From assembly GCA_963855995.1 (NCBI GenBank), contig OY979727.1, positions 12,578,946 through 12,642,945 of the forward strand: DNA of 64,000 nt, in the 5' to 3' direction. The stretch comes from Muricea muricata. Lineage: Eukaryota > Cnidaria > Anthozoa > Malacalcyonacea > Plexauridae. Made by a program: the position numbers and the translations under genes. A model generated the notes under the pieces. It was not told the origin of the DNA, ran no database searches, and saw nothing but the letters and a program-made list of their open reading frames with translations. Shown here piece by piece: positions 22,401-37,137 of the stretch (position 1 is the stretch's first letter; every line of letters begins with the position of its first letter).

Positions 22401-25400
22401 GTGAAAATGTTTTTCAGTCTGATTACAATGTATCGATTTGGAGTGGACCCCCAGTGAAATTTATGACGTCACGTGAAACCCAAGAATAGAGGATATACTA
22501 AACAATTCTTGCCAGTGTCGCTGCCGTACGGGTAATTTACCTTTGTCAGTGAAAAGCAAAAATTTTTAAGCGGAATTTATAGCCAAAATTTCCACAATTT
22601 GGCCGTGCAGTGTCTCGTACAAAAGAACTGTAACTGACAGAAAATAGACAAAATAAATAGATTGTTTCGAAACCGCTGAGCTCTTATTGAACAGACGGTT
22701 AGCCAGCGATGTAGTGTGTATATGTTAAGCAAGGTCGATAAACATACTACTGCATGAAGAAGACACCAGTCTTCTATGCAAAACATGTTTTTAACAGACA
22801 TAGGTCTGGGACATTAATTTTATACTTTTTTTTCTGTAGTGTTCTATGTATCTTGTAAATTTTCTCATATTAACCGCAATCTCGGTCGGTGGAGTATTAC
22901 TTGGTGTCTTGAAACCATCTTTTCCGTACCGTTCAGTGCCGGTTGTTACAGTGGAGATAATTGTAGGAGTAGTCCTTGGTTTTTTTGCAATGCTAGCAAT
23001 CGCGTTGGCCTTGCAAGTTTGCTGCACAAAATCTGGATCAGTAAAAACAGAACCGGAAACACAACAGCCCGTAACAAACGCAGTAAAAAGTATTGGGGAA
23101 TGGGAAAGGTGCGTTCGCACTAACCTATATGATGCAATGCTAGGGACTGTTTATATGAGAGCCGGGACAGGACTTAACTCGAGATCCCGACATGTGTATG
23201 TTTCTATAATATTTATCGCATTCCGTTTATGTGAAGCCGGGACGTTTTTCCTGCTGTCCCGCCTAGAAGCGGATCTCGCTTTCAGCAACAGGGATCCCGC
23301 CTCAAGCGGGACGATTTTTGTCATACGAATGCTCCATCCCGCCTGTTCGGGACAAACTCAATTTTTCATTCTGACAAACCCGGCAGTTATTTCTTTTCAT
23401 TCTTTGTTCTTTCACTTTATTGGTGCTGACTTTGAAGTACCGTAGAATTGGAGCAATGATAATTGTAAACACCAATTTAGCTAGGCAAAGAAAAAAGCCA
23501 TTTTGCAATATTTTAGTGTTGTCCCGGCTTTGTTTACGTCCTGGTGTATGTCTTGTCCCGCCTCTCCTCAGATGAACGAAAACCCAACGCGGGATAAAAA
23601 TGTCCCGTCCCGGCAAACGCCCCGTCTCGCCTGTCATATAAGCAGGCTAAGAAGGACAATTTTTTAGTTTTTGCAGATGGTGTCTTGTGCATTTGCCGAT
23701 TTGTCGTTTCGTTCGTGCATTGTTGAATATAACGACCAATGGCAAAATCCCACCAGCCATGTTGCATCTCAGCGATGGGGGACATTATGAAAACTACGGT
23801 CTGTTACCATTATTGAAGATGCGTTTACCGAACATCCTGGTTGCGCATGGCATGGAAATTCCATCTGATGATGATGAGTACGCCAAACAAATGATAGAGA
23901 CAATGGAGCAAGCACGAAAGTTATTCAGTTGTTCGTTTACATCAATGAATGGAGGGGATGTACTGACTGATATACAGAAAGAGTTTGTGGAAAAGCGTTC
24001 ACGAACATACGAATTTCAAGTTGAATACTCTGACGAGACAAAAGGTAGGCAAATAATCTTTCCGCATCGCTTGAAACTATGAAATAGAACTCGATGTTTC
24101 GATTGAGTTTACATGGCGATCATGACAACTTAACTCTCGTGTGTGGATAAAGAAAAGTAACGTCTATAGCGCAAGGTAATTCGTCACCAATTCGTCGCAT
24201 GTGCCATGATATTAGCCAGTGCCCTAAACAGAAGTATTCCCCAGTGGTATTAGTAGCCATTTTTAGTCAGGGGCGACTTTCTCGGTTTAGTGCACTGGCT
24301 AGGAACATGCCGACCATGCGCAATACCACATGCGCAGTAACGAACACCTTCGGCGCGGTATTTCTTATCTACCTGTCTCTCTTTGTAGTCTCCACTCTTT
24401 ACTAATGTATTCAATCAAGTATCTTTAGCAGGAGCACAGCTACCCAACTTCCAGGTTCTTCAGTTACGTCACACTGCTGCCGCTTTTTTCATTAGAGAGC
24501 TTAAGCAAGCGACGTTAAGTTTTTGTCAACACGGATGGCAGCCGGAAGTAAGTTGCGTCGTTATAGATGGCGAATGATGGCGTCAGCCGTTCTTGTTTGA
24601 AATTATGAACGTGAAAGTTGACTGACTGCCGTTGTTGATTTCAAACTAGAACGGCTGACGCCATCATTCGCCATCTATAACGACGCAACTTACTTCCGGC
24701 TGCCGTCCGTGTTGACAAAAACGTCGCTTGCTTAAGCTCTCTATTATTAAACGATGACCTGAACCACTGCACTCAGTGGCTAGCTGCAACGTTGTGACTA
24801 ACTTTGGACTGTTGGGCATTGGCGCATGTCTAATAAGACTTTCCCTGATGCTACATGAACACTAGAAATAATACCTAGCTCGTTATTTAGTGCAGATAAC
24901 TGCGTACACGAGAAAAATTGAGTATAAATTGTAGCGGCTGCGTAATCTTGTTTTTGTTGCCATTAAAAACCCCCTTATTATATTTTCAAAGCACGTATAA
25001 TTTCACTTTAGTAATGCTTGCTATACTAAATTAATAAAATCATCCCATGTAGGTCATATCACTCTTATTGCTCCGCGCACTCCTGCGAATAACGATGACA
25101 CAAATGCTGAAGACATACAATGGGAAGGAAAGAAAAGCGATAAGTGGAAAAAAAACTGGGGCAAAAGTCCATACCTGACGTCAGAGGATGTCAAACTTAT
25201 TCAAGGCTGTAAATGTTTTGGCTGTTGTGAGTGTTGTCATAGTTGGTGTTGTGAATGTGTCCGTTGTTGCCCGATTACATTTCCTCGTCACCCAACGATA
25301 AACCAGTTTTTCACGCCAACAATGTTCACTACTTATCACCGAGAAGGTTACAGGGCGTGCACAGAATTAAGTATAACTAAACCTCCACAGGCGACTGAAC

Positions 25401-25648
25401 CTCCACAGGCGACTGAACCTTCACAGGCGACTGAACCTTCACAGGCGACTGAACCTTCACAGGCGACTGAACCTTCACAGGCGACTGAACCTTCACAGGC
25501 GACTGAACCTTCACAGGCGACTGAACCTCCACAGGCGACTGAACCTTCACAGGCGACTGAACCTCCACAGGCGACTGAACCTTCACAGAAGACTAAACCT
25601 GCAGTGGCGCCCAAACCGAGTACAAGCGCAACTCACAAAACTCGTTAA
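19498..25648 (+). CDS. Patatin-like phospholipase with internal repeats, membrane segments and Cys clusters
   Basis: Exons: about 19498-21110, 21204-21499, 21622-21678 (tentative), 22840-23108, 23677-24044 and 25053-25648 (TAA). Phases agree except between 21678 and 22840, where at least one exon was not found. Exon 1 has the patatin oxyanion/glycine motif FSGGGIRSAAYCSGVLRWL and a nucleophile elbow CVSGGGYTGSAY (Ser in VSGGG). The catalytic Asp is four exons later in LHLSDGGHYENYGLLPLL. So a Ser-Asp dyad is present and lipid acyl hydrolysis is expected. Between them lie about 220 residues of W/F repeats, at least four hydrophobic membrane segments in exon 1, two more in the 22840 exon, and dense Cys clusters. 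The C-terminus is a PSQATE hexapeptide array. The start is uncertain: ATG at 19498 or 19555, or an unseen upstream exon. Probably an integral membrane lipase. Confidence 0.8.
19745..20410 (+). repeat. Degenerate ~20-residue W/F coding repeats in the lipase
   Basis: About eleven copies of a pattern like S..SW...FFD.MRKSMSS, with alternating MRKS/M.ES endings, encoded by ~60-bp units (recurring tcatggg, ttctttgac, atgag, aaatcgatgagttct). They lie between the nucleophile motif and the first membrane segment, and the frame stays open throughout. Confidence 0.85.
21839..22075. mobile_element. MITE with tgacgtca-containing ends
   Basis: The ends tagaccatacccataatgac and gtcattatgggtaaggtcta are inverted, and the arms extend through gtcatttagtagttaagc. 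They are flanked by TA. About 236 bp, in a lipase intron. Confidence 0.85.
22258..22488. mobile_element. MITE with tattcttgggtttcac ends
   Basis: The inverted ends tattcttgggtttcac / gtgaaacccaagaata bound 231 bp, and an inner pair tgggggtc/gacccccag also matches. The short open frames inside (22263-22489) are explained by this element. Related ends (gcaaaccaagaat) occur near 50630 and 55065. Confidence 0.85.
23152..23640. mobile_element. MITE rich in gggac/gtccc in a lipase intron
   Basis: The ends tatatgagagccgggac and the inverted gtctcgcctgtcatata enclose repeated cccgcc / cgggac motifs. The element lies wholly within the intron between the 23108 donor and the 23677 acceptor. Confidence 0.75.
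24493..24743. mobile_element. 251-bp foldback element in the last lipase intron
   Basis: The left arm agagagcttaagcaagcgac is inverted at the right as gtcgcttgcttaagctctct. The arms extend about 110 bp each through gatggcagccggaagtaagt and its complement, so almost the whole element is palindromic. Confidence 0.9.
25379..25596 (+). repeat. 18-bp coding minisatellite (PSQATE)n
   Basis: Eleven intact copies and one degenerate copy of an 18-bp unit reading P-[P/S]-Q-A-T-E, in the final lipase exon just before the stop. Only the Pro/Ser codon (ccacag / tcacag) varies. Copy number is likely polymorphic. Confidence 0.95.
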
Positions 25649-26277
25649 ACAAAACAGTACAACATTTGTTCATCAGCAGATACTTAAAATGGTGTAGCAG
25701 TAAACCAAGACACGTCGTGCTATTTTTTTTAAACTTTTGACACTATATACAGATAATTCAAAAAAGGTTGCCCTTTAGAAATCTAAATTTGAAATTACAA
25801 AATCCAAAATACAAGACAAAAATACTTTCCAACAACACCTCAAAGTTCAATGGCAGAAACGAAAGATAGAACTATCACGACTATGTTATTCAAAATTTTC
25901 CTCCTCGTAAGCCACGTAACGTTGATTCATTTTGTTCTCGTATTTTAAATTTATAATTTAGATTTTTTGAGTCTCTGCATATACATATGCCCAAAGTTTA
26001 ATGGACCATTCCCCAAATACACAAACTTTTAAATTCGAAAACAATTTTAGCACAGTTAGGGAGAGCTTCCTAAATTTAGTGAAATTGTGAAGTTTGGTTG
26101 TAAAATACTCAAAAAGGTCGAAAAAATTTAGTGTAAAGTTTGCCACTTCAAAAGTTTGCCCAATAGGGGAATGGTCCATTGTAATTGCATGGTTTTGGTT
26201 TCAGAAAGATTAGACAAGTTGTTATTTAGAGACGTTATGTGTTATCAATACTTTTATCATTTAGATTATGCACATTG

Positions 26278-26450
26278 TATTAAAAATATAGAAATAGTAC
26301 AATTAAATAAATGTAATAAAAATGTAGAGATAGTACAATATAAATGTAATAAAAATGTAGAGATAGTGCAATTACATAAATGTAATAAAAATGTAGAGAT
26401 AGTACAATTATATAAATGTAAAAAAAATTTGAGATAGTACAATTATGTAC
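26278..26450. repeat. AT-rich ~27-33-bp minisatellite
   Basis: About five copies of aatgtagagatagtacaatt plus a variable taaatgtaataaa linker. The frame stays open by chance on both strands. Confidence 0.85.
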
Positions 26451-26987
26451 AATATAGAATAAGTGTAGATTTAAAATGCAGAACCCACAGTGTACCAGAG
26501 TGATATTACTACCAGTGAGAATACTTTGCAAGTATTATCATTCTATATCATATAAGGTACAGTGCTTTATAGGGATTTCGGACAATGATAATCTCACATG
26601 ATAATTTCACATGTAAAAATTATCCCTTTTCAAACAATTATAGCCTCTGAATATTTTATATTGCGCTAGAAAAGACTGTAGTTTATATAATAAACAGAAA
26701 AATACATGGGTGCTTGGAAATACAAATTTTAGTTCTCGTATTAATTGAACCCATAACATTTAACACTCGTTCACCGCGCTCACTTGTGAGATATCATGTT
26801 TAATTTATTTCCAAGCACTCATGCATGTATTATTCTCTATTCATGTTAACATAAGAGTTATATAGATCGATATAGAGTTTTTGGCCACTGAGAAAAATCG
26901 TATTTATTAAAGTACACATGAAACGCATTTAATATTTTACAATCATAGAGTACACTGTGTGGTGATGATGCTAAGGGGGGGGGGGGG

Positions 26988-27390
26988 TATTTAAACGTTT
27001 TAATACATGGCCGTGAAACAAAAACTGTTCTATGCATGGGAACGAATGAGCACCAAAATGACGTCGTAATGACGTCACTGGTTTTAGTTTTACCCATAGC
27101 ATACAGAGGTTCAGTTTTTCATCAATTATGCTTAACACTTGCTCAGCCAGTGCGTAAAAAGAGGCATTCTCCCCCCTGAAAATACTCATCATGGCTATTA
27201 AAAATGGCCAGGGGGAAGGTCTTTCCTCAGCGCACTGGTTAAGCTATGAGGCGTTGAACCTCTATCAATGCTTTGTGGCAGAGTTGAATTCCGTCAATAA
27301 ACTGAAATGCATCTCATCAGTGACGTCGTTTTGGTGTAATTTCGTTTCCAGACACGAAACGTTCAAACAGGTCCCTTGGCATCAAGATTT
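26988..27390. mobile_element. Degenerate foldback element
   Basis: Arms pair imperfectly: gtttaaacgttt.../...cgaaacgttcaaac, gagcaccaaaatgacgtc/gacgtcgttttggtgtaa, and a centre around gaaaatactcatcatggc. About 400 bp. Confidence 0.6.
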
Positions 27391-28451
27391 TTTAAAAAAA
27401 TTACACTGTGACAATCACCACAGAAAGAAATCTGTGGTAAATTTTGTGCCATATGCATTTTAACACAACCGCTAAAAACCCAACCGTGAACATATCACTT
27501 TTGTGAGCAAATCAGCAAATCAAAAAGTGCGCAGGAAATATGCTTGGCCAGTCAGATGATACGGTGTTAGATTTGTAAAACTGAAATAGACTATTTCATG
27601 ATTGCGCAGAAATATGAAATTTATTTCTCGTGTTGACAGGGTATCAACACTTGAAATAAATTAGATACTTTCTCGCAACAATGTAACATTCTCTATATAT
27701 TTGGCTTATACCATTTCTGCCAAGCGTAATGGTTGAAGACACTTGTTCACTGATGTCAACAAATCTAGATGGCTTATCTCCATAATCCAGCAATCAAGGT
27801 TCCCACCTAAATTTACTTGAAGTAAATTCAAGGACCATTGAAAAACTGAAAAATCCACCAAAGCTTTAGCTAGAGCAAATCAGCTCATTAAAACATCATG
27901 GGTGTGATAAAAATGCACATCTGAAACTGTCAATTGAATTATATTTAACATTATATAAAAAACAGAATATAAAATCACTACACATAAGTTTTATAGAGGT
28001 AATTTAAATAACTATTATTTCCAGCCCAGACAACAAGAAATTCCAGGACTTTTCAGGCCTGAATTTCTGTCTCAAACTCAAGGGCTTTGGGGATTTGGAA
28101 GGCTTTGTAAACCCTGTCTACAAATCTAATGTTTTTTTGTGAGTGACTGCGTGCAAGAGCTAGTAGAAACTAAGCATTTGTGTTTAAATGTTCCAGGAGA
28201 CAATAAAAACATTGATTGCATGGCTATCTATTTGGCCAACATTCATCATTTCTGGTAGTTTTACCAAAAACCAGACCAATTCATATCTACTGTATGTTGG
28301 ATTACTGCATATGCACAAGGTCTTAACACTGGCTGTTGCCTTGTGCTGGAATGTTACAAATGTCTTATGTATGCTGACAGATTGTGAGCAGGATTTATTG
28401 CTGATTCAACTGTCTGGTCAGCCCAAGTGAACCTAAAAAAGTCAAAATCTA

Positions 28452-29650
28452 CTAAAGCAGACTTGGCAACGTGGTGTTATCGACGACTTTTACTGTCCTT
28501 ATGGAGTATTTCTTTGCAACTCGAATATTTTCACAGTCGTCATCAAAAAGCAACACCTCCTGAGGTTTGATCTTCACTTTGCTTGCTTTGTAAAAATATT
28601 TGGCAGCAGACTCGATGTGCGACTGTTTACCTAGTTTAAAGAAATTTCTATTTAGTAACTATAAATCTGGTTGATACTGAGAAAGGCAGAAAATGTAACC
28701 ACATTAATAGACTCTAAACTCCCACCCAAAATACACATAAATTATGACTGCTCTCATCAGTTGGCAATTCTACTACTATTGTCTCAATGTTGCTTTCTCT
28801 CCTCCAAACTTAACTACATTGAAAGCATGGCAGAAAATCAAGGAAACAAGGTACAATATGATCAACAGTCCAAAGTTTAAATGAATACTTTGAATAACTA
28901 TATTGACCTACTAAATTTGATTTTAAGCCTCCAAGTACTATTTTTAAGCTTTATGGAGCACATATATAAAAATAACTGCAGACATTATATTGCCTTGATG
29001 ACCTGGTTGATGACCATTGACCAAGTCTTAAAAAGGTATTAGATGGCGCACATTGGCATATTCACAGGTGCCAAGACCCTGGGAGAGGAGTATGTTACCC
29101 TGGTGTTGAGACCCTCAGTTAAATGCTTTAATACATTCACTGACATTTCCCAAAGTTCACTGGGGTTACCCCCCTTGGGGAAGACGATATGTGCATAAGA
29201 CATACGAAACTACAGATACAATACCTTGCCCTTTAAATTATTAACCTGGGAAGGGGGCCATGGTGCTATGTTGCATTTGAAAGCACCTAATTGCCTTAAC
29301 ATACCTTCTTTTCTGGAGCTAGGATATGGTTTCCAATCTAAAGTATTTCCTCGTATGCAGATTTTTTCAACCTCAGTCTCAGATAACACTGTTTTCAATA
29401 CTTCTCTCACTAATTCCACTTGTGGTGAAAACGTGACAACAGCAACCCACAAACCCTGCCGCAATGCTTCGCTCAAAAACTCTGGGAAACCTGGACGAAT
29501 TCTGCTCGCCAACGGCCGTGCCGTGAACATCCAATTGCCATTAGTATGTACAGATACAAGCGTCATGTCAAAGTCTACGGCGATCAATTTTATTCCTTCC
29601 CTGATAAGTTTATCAACCATACTCGCGTATGGGTTTTTCACACCGGACAT
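28452..29650 (-). CDS. HAD-superfamily phosphatase-like protein, two exons
   Basis: The exons are 29650-29225 (ATG) and 28622-28452 (TAG), phase 0, 198 residues. The donor is AAG|gtattg and the acceptor gtaaacag. HAD motif I is AVDFDMTLV (nucleophile and acid/base Asp, DxDxT) at about residue 24. Motif II is VAVVTFS. Motif IV is LLFDDDCENI in exon 2. The spacing leaves only a small cap, as in MDP-1-like and related phosphatases. It is probably a soluble magnesium-dependent phosphatase; the substrate is unknown. A motif III Lys is not clearly placed (KGKS at the exon joint or the basic KASKVKIK segment are candidates). An open frame on + over exon 1 is an antisense shadow. Confidence 0.75.
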
Positions 29651-30686
29651 CGCAAATTAAAACACTTTGAATGTTTGTTAAGTTCTGTAACGGTTCACAG
29701 TTTATTAATTGACGAAAACGGCGTAGCCACAGCACAGTATTGATTGTTTTCTTACCAGAACCCAAACGACCACAGTAGACAACACAAGTGTAAATCTCAG
29801 CCTGCTAAAGATTGCCTGTCGATATTCTACCTTGTATGTAACGAATTTATAACGTCGAAAATAGCCCAAAACATCACTGATTTCCCACGGAAGTTATAGC
29901 CAAAGAATACAAAGGAAAGGCGAGTATTTTAAGTGGCAATTGAACGTCAAATATTGAACAAAACTGCCCACACTACAGCCTGTTAGATCATTTAGATGGA
30001 GAATTTGCATACGGTGTTGTTTGCACGCAACACTTATAGTCGGTAGTTAAAAAAACCAAACCAACACGCCGCATTCACGTGACTACTTCAACACCAAACT
30101 TGTGATCAGTCTGTAAAATGGAATTATGAGGAGTTTGTAGCAACTTTGTAGCTGTTTACGAACGTTCTAACTTTCCGTGAAACTAATAATTATCGAACGG
30201 TAGTTGTTTGAGTCTGAGAAACTCCTTATGTCGCCCTGCCCCTTACTATTTTTCTCGCCTTCCTGTGAAGTTGTTTGACTATTGTTTCTGACTTTTTTCC
30301 CACCAGTTCATGGGGAAAAAAGGGAGGGAAAGTGACTACCGAGGAAGCTCCATAAATGCCCTGACATTTTTAACAAAAGAACAAATTCATATACTCCATT
30401 ACCCATTGTTGTGAGACAGAACATTGTTGTGGCATAAAATTGTTATGGTGATAGTTGGGCCATAAAATAAGTAGTATTTATGAACTTAGCTCGAGGTCAC
30501 TATAATATGGAAAACATGTTTTTTTTATCTTGATATTTTTTGGTCAACATTTTGAAAAGTATCAATCCAGTATCACCACGTGTGTTATAGATCAGTTACT
30601 GGGGATATCTTACATATATATGGGGATACATGTAGTATTTTGTCATAAAGCATTGGCTGGATAAATTAACATATTTTGCAGGGAAA
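29651..30686. other. Divergent intergenic region HAD phosphatase / ALDH9A1
   Basis: About 1 kb between two divergent starts, with no repeats recognised. It may contain both promoters. No specific site can be assigned. Confidence 0.4.
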
Positions 30687-33610
<2,924 letters not shown>

Positions 33611-34235
33611 GAAATAAAGAATGTTTTGTATGTGATGAAATTTTCTGTGAAAAATATTGCTAGAATTTTATAGTATGTGCATGATAAATCATTGCTAATT
33701 GCTAAGACTACCACTTTTCTAGTGAAATGTTACTTAGAAAATTAAAGGTATATGTTCTTTTACTACCCAAAGGCCAAAGTGATAAAGTAAAAGAATGTAT
33801 TGCTTGTTGTAAGGAAAGAACCTATACCAAACTGCTCTACCTATACTGGTAATGATTACATTAGAAGGGCATTTGAAGGTTTCATCCTATTTTTTAGCTG
33901 ATACACTTCACGTGGAAAAATTGACTTGCAATCAAGCTCCACATGAACATGCCATGTCCGATAATTTTTCACCTTAACATTAACAACTACAGTGAAACCT
34001 GAGTGTTGGTTATGCACATAGAAAAAGTTATAGGTAGTATTTCTGTAGTTATACAGCTCTTGCGGCTAGCTAGCACTCATGGAAATAGCATAGGGTTTGG
34101 CAAGGATTGCCAAGCCAAGGATTGCCAGTATGTATGTAAGAAATTGTTCAATGCTACAGTATATTGATAAAATGCAACAAGCTTCACATTTTTGTGATTT
34201 GGAACATTACATACCAGTATAATTTATCTACTGTA
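33611..34235. other. Convergent spacer ALDH9A1 / SURF2
   Basis: Both genes end here. AATAAAG just after the ALDH9A1 stop (33611-33617) is a plausible poly(A) signal. The rest is AT-rich with no feature recognised. Confidence 0.5.
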
Positions 34236-36214
34236 TCATGCTCTTTTCTTTTTCTTTTTTGGTGTCTCCTTGCTGTCCTTTTTTAACTTTTTAGCTTTCT
34301 TTTTTGTTTTGTCTACACCAGTGGTTGCTGATCTTTTTAACTTTTTCTTGCTGTCTGATGTTTCTTCATTATCTTCTATGAAAGTAACATGAAGTGTGAA
34401 TTATGTGACATAGATGACTCTGACTTACAGTATGGTGCGTGCTAAGTTTTAGAATATATTAGCATGAGAACTTGATTAGTAATGTCCCATGATTCAACAC
34501 ATGTTGTTCATATTATGGTGAGCAAAGCTTGAACCTTGGTTAAATTTTTGCATCTTGCTTTTGCAACATCATGCAATTGTTGGTTAGTACTGTTTATGGC
34601 CAACTATTTTTTACTGTATATATATGGCTGAGAGTTTTGCCCATTTGCCCCATTATTACTCAAATTCTGAAAAGTTTGTTAAAATATGCACAACTTCCTG
34701 TTTATTGACCATGGTATCGACCAATCAGAATGCTCATAAATACAATTATTGGCCAATTAACAATTTTCGCAAAATTTTGAAGCATTGATCAGAGGAACTC
34801 CTAAACTTGGGCAAATGAATTGGTCACATATTTTTGGAATGCTTCTATTGCTGCAAGTGTAACTTACTTGATTGTGTTTCCTCTTTGTCGAGCACATCAA
34901 ATGAATAACTATCCTCATCTTTGCATTTGGTTTCATCATCTTCAAACTCTGAACCAAGACCTTCAACTTCCGCACTCTCTGATTCAGAATCAGATGGCAT
35001 CCATATTTCTGTGTCTTTTTTACCCTCTGTTTTTTCTTGTTCTGTTAGATCGTGTTGTGTTGGACTGTTTATATCTAATGTTGAATAATGTACCTTTCAT
35101 ATAATGACACTCAGTCTGAGGAAAGCATCATTTAAAGGGGGACAATAGCAAAAGAATACCTTACTGTTTATGGCTTTCTGAAATCGTCTTCCATTCAAAT
35201 GCTTTCTGATATGGTGAGGTAAATTATTCAGGTATCGTTTGGTTAGATTGCAATATAGTTGACCCCTAGAAAATACATTTCTAATTTAACACTCTGTGTA
35301 TATGCCTTGGGTGATCAGAATGCCCAACAACTAACAGAACATTGTAAACCAGGGCTTGCAAGAGGTACGGGAAGGTGTAAACAGCATCGAATTACATAGT
35401 GTCTTTAGCTGTACATATTGTTCAGCATTGTTACACCTGATTGTGGGTTATTCAGGCCAACAATGCAGAACAATATTATTAACATCATTGAGCAGTGACA
35501 TAACATTGTTCTAAGTTGTTTTCAGCAACCCTGAACAGGTTTTTGCTGTGTTGTTCAGAAAAGATGTACTGGCACAAAAAGAAGTCCAAACACCTCTATT
35601 AAAAACTATTGTTAAAATTATTGGAGGGGGGAGGGGAGGGGATCGCTAGAATTACCCAATGGATAAATTTGTATACCTCCTTTTCTCAATTAAATATTGA
35701 GAACACAACTCCTCTTCTTTTGTTGACAGCTTGTGCTCACATGCATATTTGTATTTCTTCCCATTGATGTACATCTGCACAGCTTTCATTGTGTAAGGCA
35801 TCTCATGGGACGTCAGTTGACACACAACCTGCAGACATATGGTAGTATTATTGCAACATTGGATTGACATCAGCGTAGTTTAATTTAACACAAGTTAAAT
35901 ATACACCAACGACCCATATTAACAATCAATCTATTTGTTAGAGCATTTATTCACAGTTACTAAGAAATACTATTTCCAGCCAAGATTTCTAGCCACTCAA
36001 AGTACCACGTGTGTTATACTAGATGTTCATAGTTGGATGCAAGTGACGGCAGTCAGTTATAATCAGTTATATTTCGACAGAAATCTTCTATAAAATAGCG
36101 TCAAGACCAAGCAAGACAATAAACCAGTACGTTTTATACCTGGGACTTTCCGTCTTGTCTCTCTTTAATGCCAAGATTTGGATGCTCTTTTAAAAGCGTT
36201 TTGAGTTCATCCAT
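34236..36214 (-). CDS. SURF2: Surfeit locus protein 2, complete, five exons
   Basis: Exons: 36214-36140, 35828-35677, 35265-35165, 35041-34868, 34375-34236. Phases 0, 2, 1, 1 all agree, giving 213 residues. The N-terminus MDELKTLLKEHPNLGIK corresponds to the family's leading helix. Then come SHEMPYTMKAVQMYINGKKY and QLYCNLTKRYLNNLPHHIRKHLNGRRFQKA, the two conserved SURF2 blocks with a HxxGRR-type ending. The middle is acidic (EIWMPSDSESES), and the C-terminus is Lys-rich (about half Lys over the last 40 residues), suggesting nucleolar location. SURF2 is linked to ribosome biogenesis in other animals. At 213 residues it is shorter than the human protein, mainly in the middle linker. An inverted-repeat element begins about 10 bases upstream of the ATG. 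Confidence 0.9.
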
Positions 36215-36223
36215 GTTGTTTTT

Positions 36224-37137
36224 CAGATACGATCATTGAACTATAATAGATCTGGAACGATAAGTCAGGGGGGGGGGAAATTGAAGCCGACTTAGTGTTC
36301 AGTTTGCAGGTAGACCCAGTCCTTTTTAAGAATTTCGTGAAAAAAATATCATTTTTGTATCCGTAAAATTCTTTATTTAAATCTACTAACAGATCTGTAA
36401 GATTCAGATATATTTAAACAATGACAATTGAATTTATATAATATGTTATAAAATTTGACAAAAGTCGTACTATCACGGAAAAATGCTGAAGCAAAGGCGA
36501 AAATTACGAAAAATCCGCCAGATTTTGGCTACTTTTTCTGAGTTTTTGAAAGTTCAAGTGAGAACTAAGACGTGAAACCACAGGAAATATTTAACTCCGT
36601 GCAAAATACACCCGTATGCGAAGTTTTAGGAAGATTGAACGTTTTAGGGTCGAAACAAATGCATGAAAAACGTCAATTTTTTCATGTTTTGAAAGGGTTA
36701 AAGCAAGGATTAAAAGTTCATGATAAAGAAGAGTACCTGGCGTTCACTGCAAAATAAGTTTGGGACTGTCTAAAGGTTTCATTGTATAGTTTTTATTAGC
36801 TCAAGAGCAAAGTTTTCTATGACACGTACAAACATTTGTAATTTTTTAAAAATATTAAAGTCAAAATGCTCACTTTTTGCTGCAGATAGGTGTAAGACAG
36901 TTGGAACTAAACAGGAAACCTGGTCTAAATCCAAAACAATGATATCTTTCGACAAAAACAGTGTATTTCTTGTCAATTTTTGCTCGAAAACAAAAATTCT
37001 CACTCCTCGTCAACCAAATCCGACCTCTCCCCAGTCTTTTTGAATGTTGATTTTCCAGCGCGCCGGCTTCAGCCAATCATAGGTTCAAAACACTGAAGTT
37101 ATCGTTCCAGATCTATTATAGTTCAATGGATACGATT
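36224..37137. mobile_element. ~910-bp element with 40-bp inverted ends at the SURF2 start
   Basis: The left end (agatacgatcattgaactat, continuing aatagatctggaacgataa) is inverted at 37092-37137 (ttatcgttccagatctatta...). The match is about 40 bp with one small gap. The interior holds an ATG-less 61-codon frame (36572-36757; GTG start only) and no recognisable transposase. Upstream SURF2 regulatory DNA must lie inside or beyond it. Confidence 0.7.

Larger units (their letters stand above)
25649..28451. other. Intergenic, minisatellite and foldback DNA
   Basis: Between the lipase 3' end and the HAD phosphatase 3' end. It holds a minisatellite at 26278-26450, a partial inverted repeat at about 26690-26830 (acatgggtgcttggaaat / atttccaagcactcatgc), a G13 run at about 26977, and a foldback at 26988-27390. 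Nothing coding was supported in 27400-28450. Confidence 0.55.

Noticed and set aside
22263..22489. Two short frames that looked like the missing lipase exon
   Set aside because: They lie wholly inside a MITE with exact inverted ends at 22258 and 22488.
22846..23445. Reading through the 23108 donor to extend the lipase exon to 23445
   Set aside because: gtgcgt at 23109 joins in phase to 23677, which carries the DGG motif; the read-through part is the MITE at 23152-23640.
29226..29660. 144-codon frame on + opposite the HAD phosphatase
   Set aside because: It is the antisense shadow of exon 1, which carries recognisable HAD motifs.
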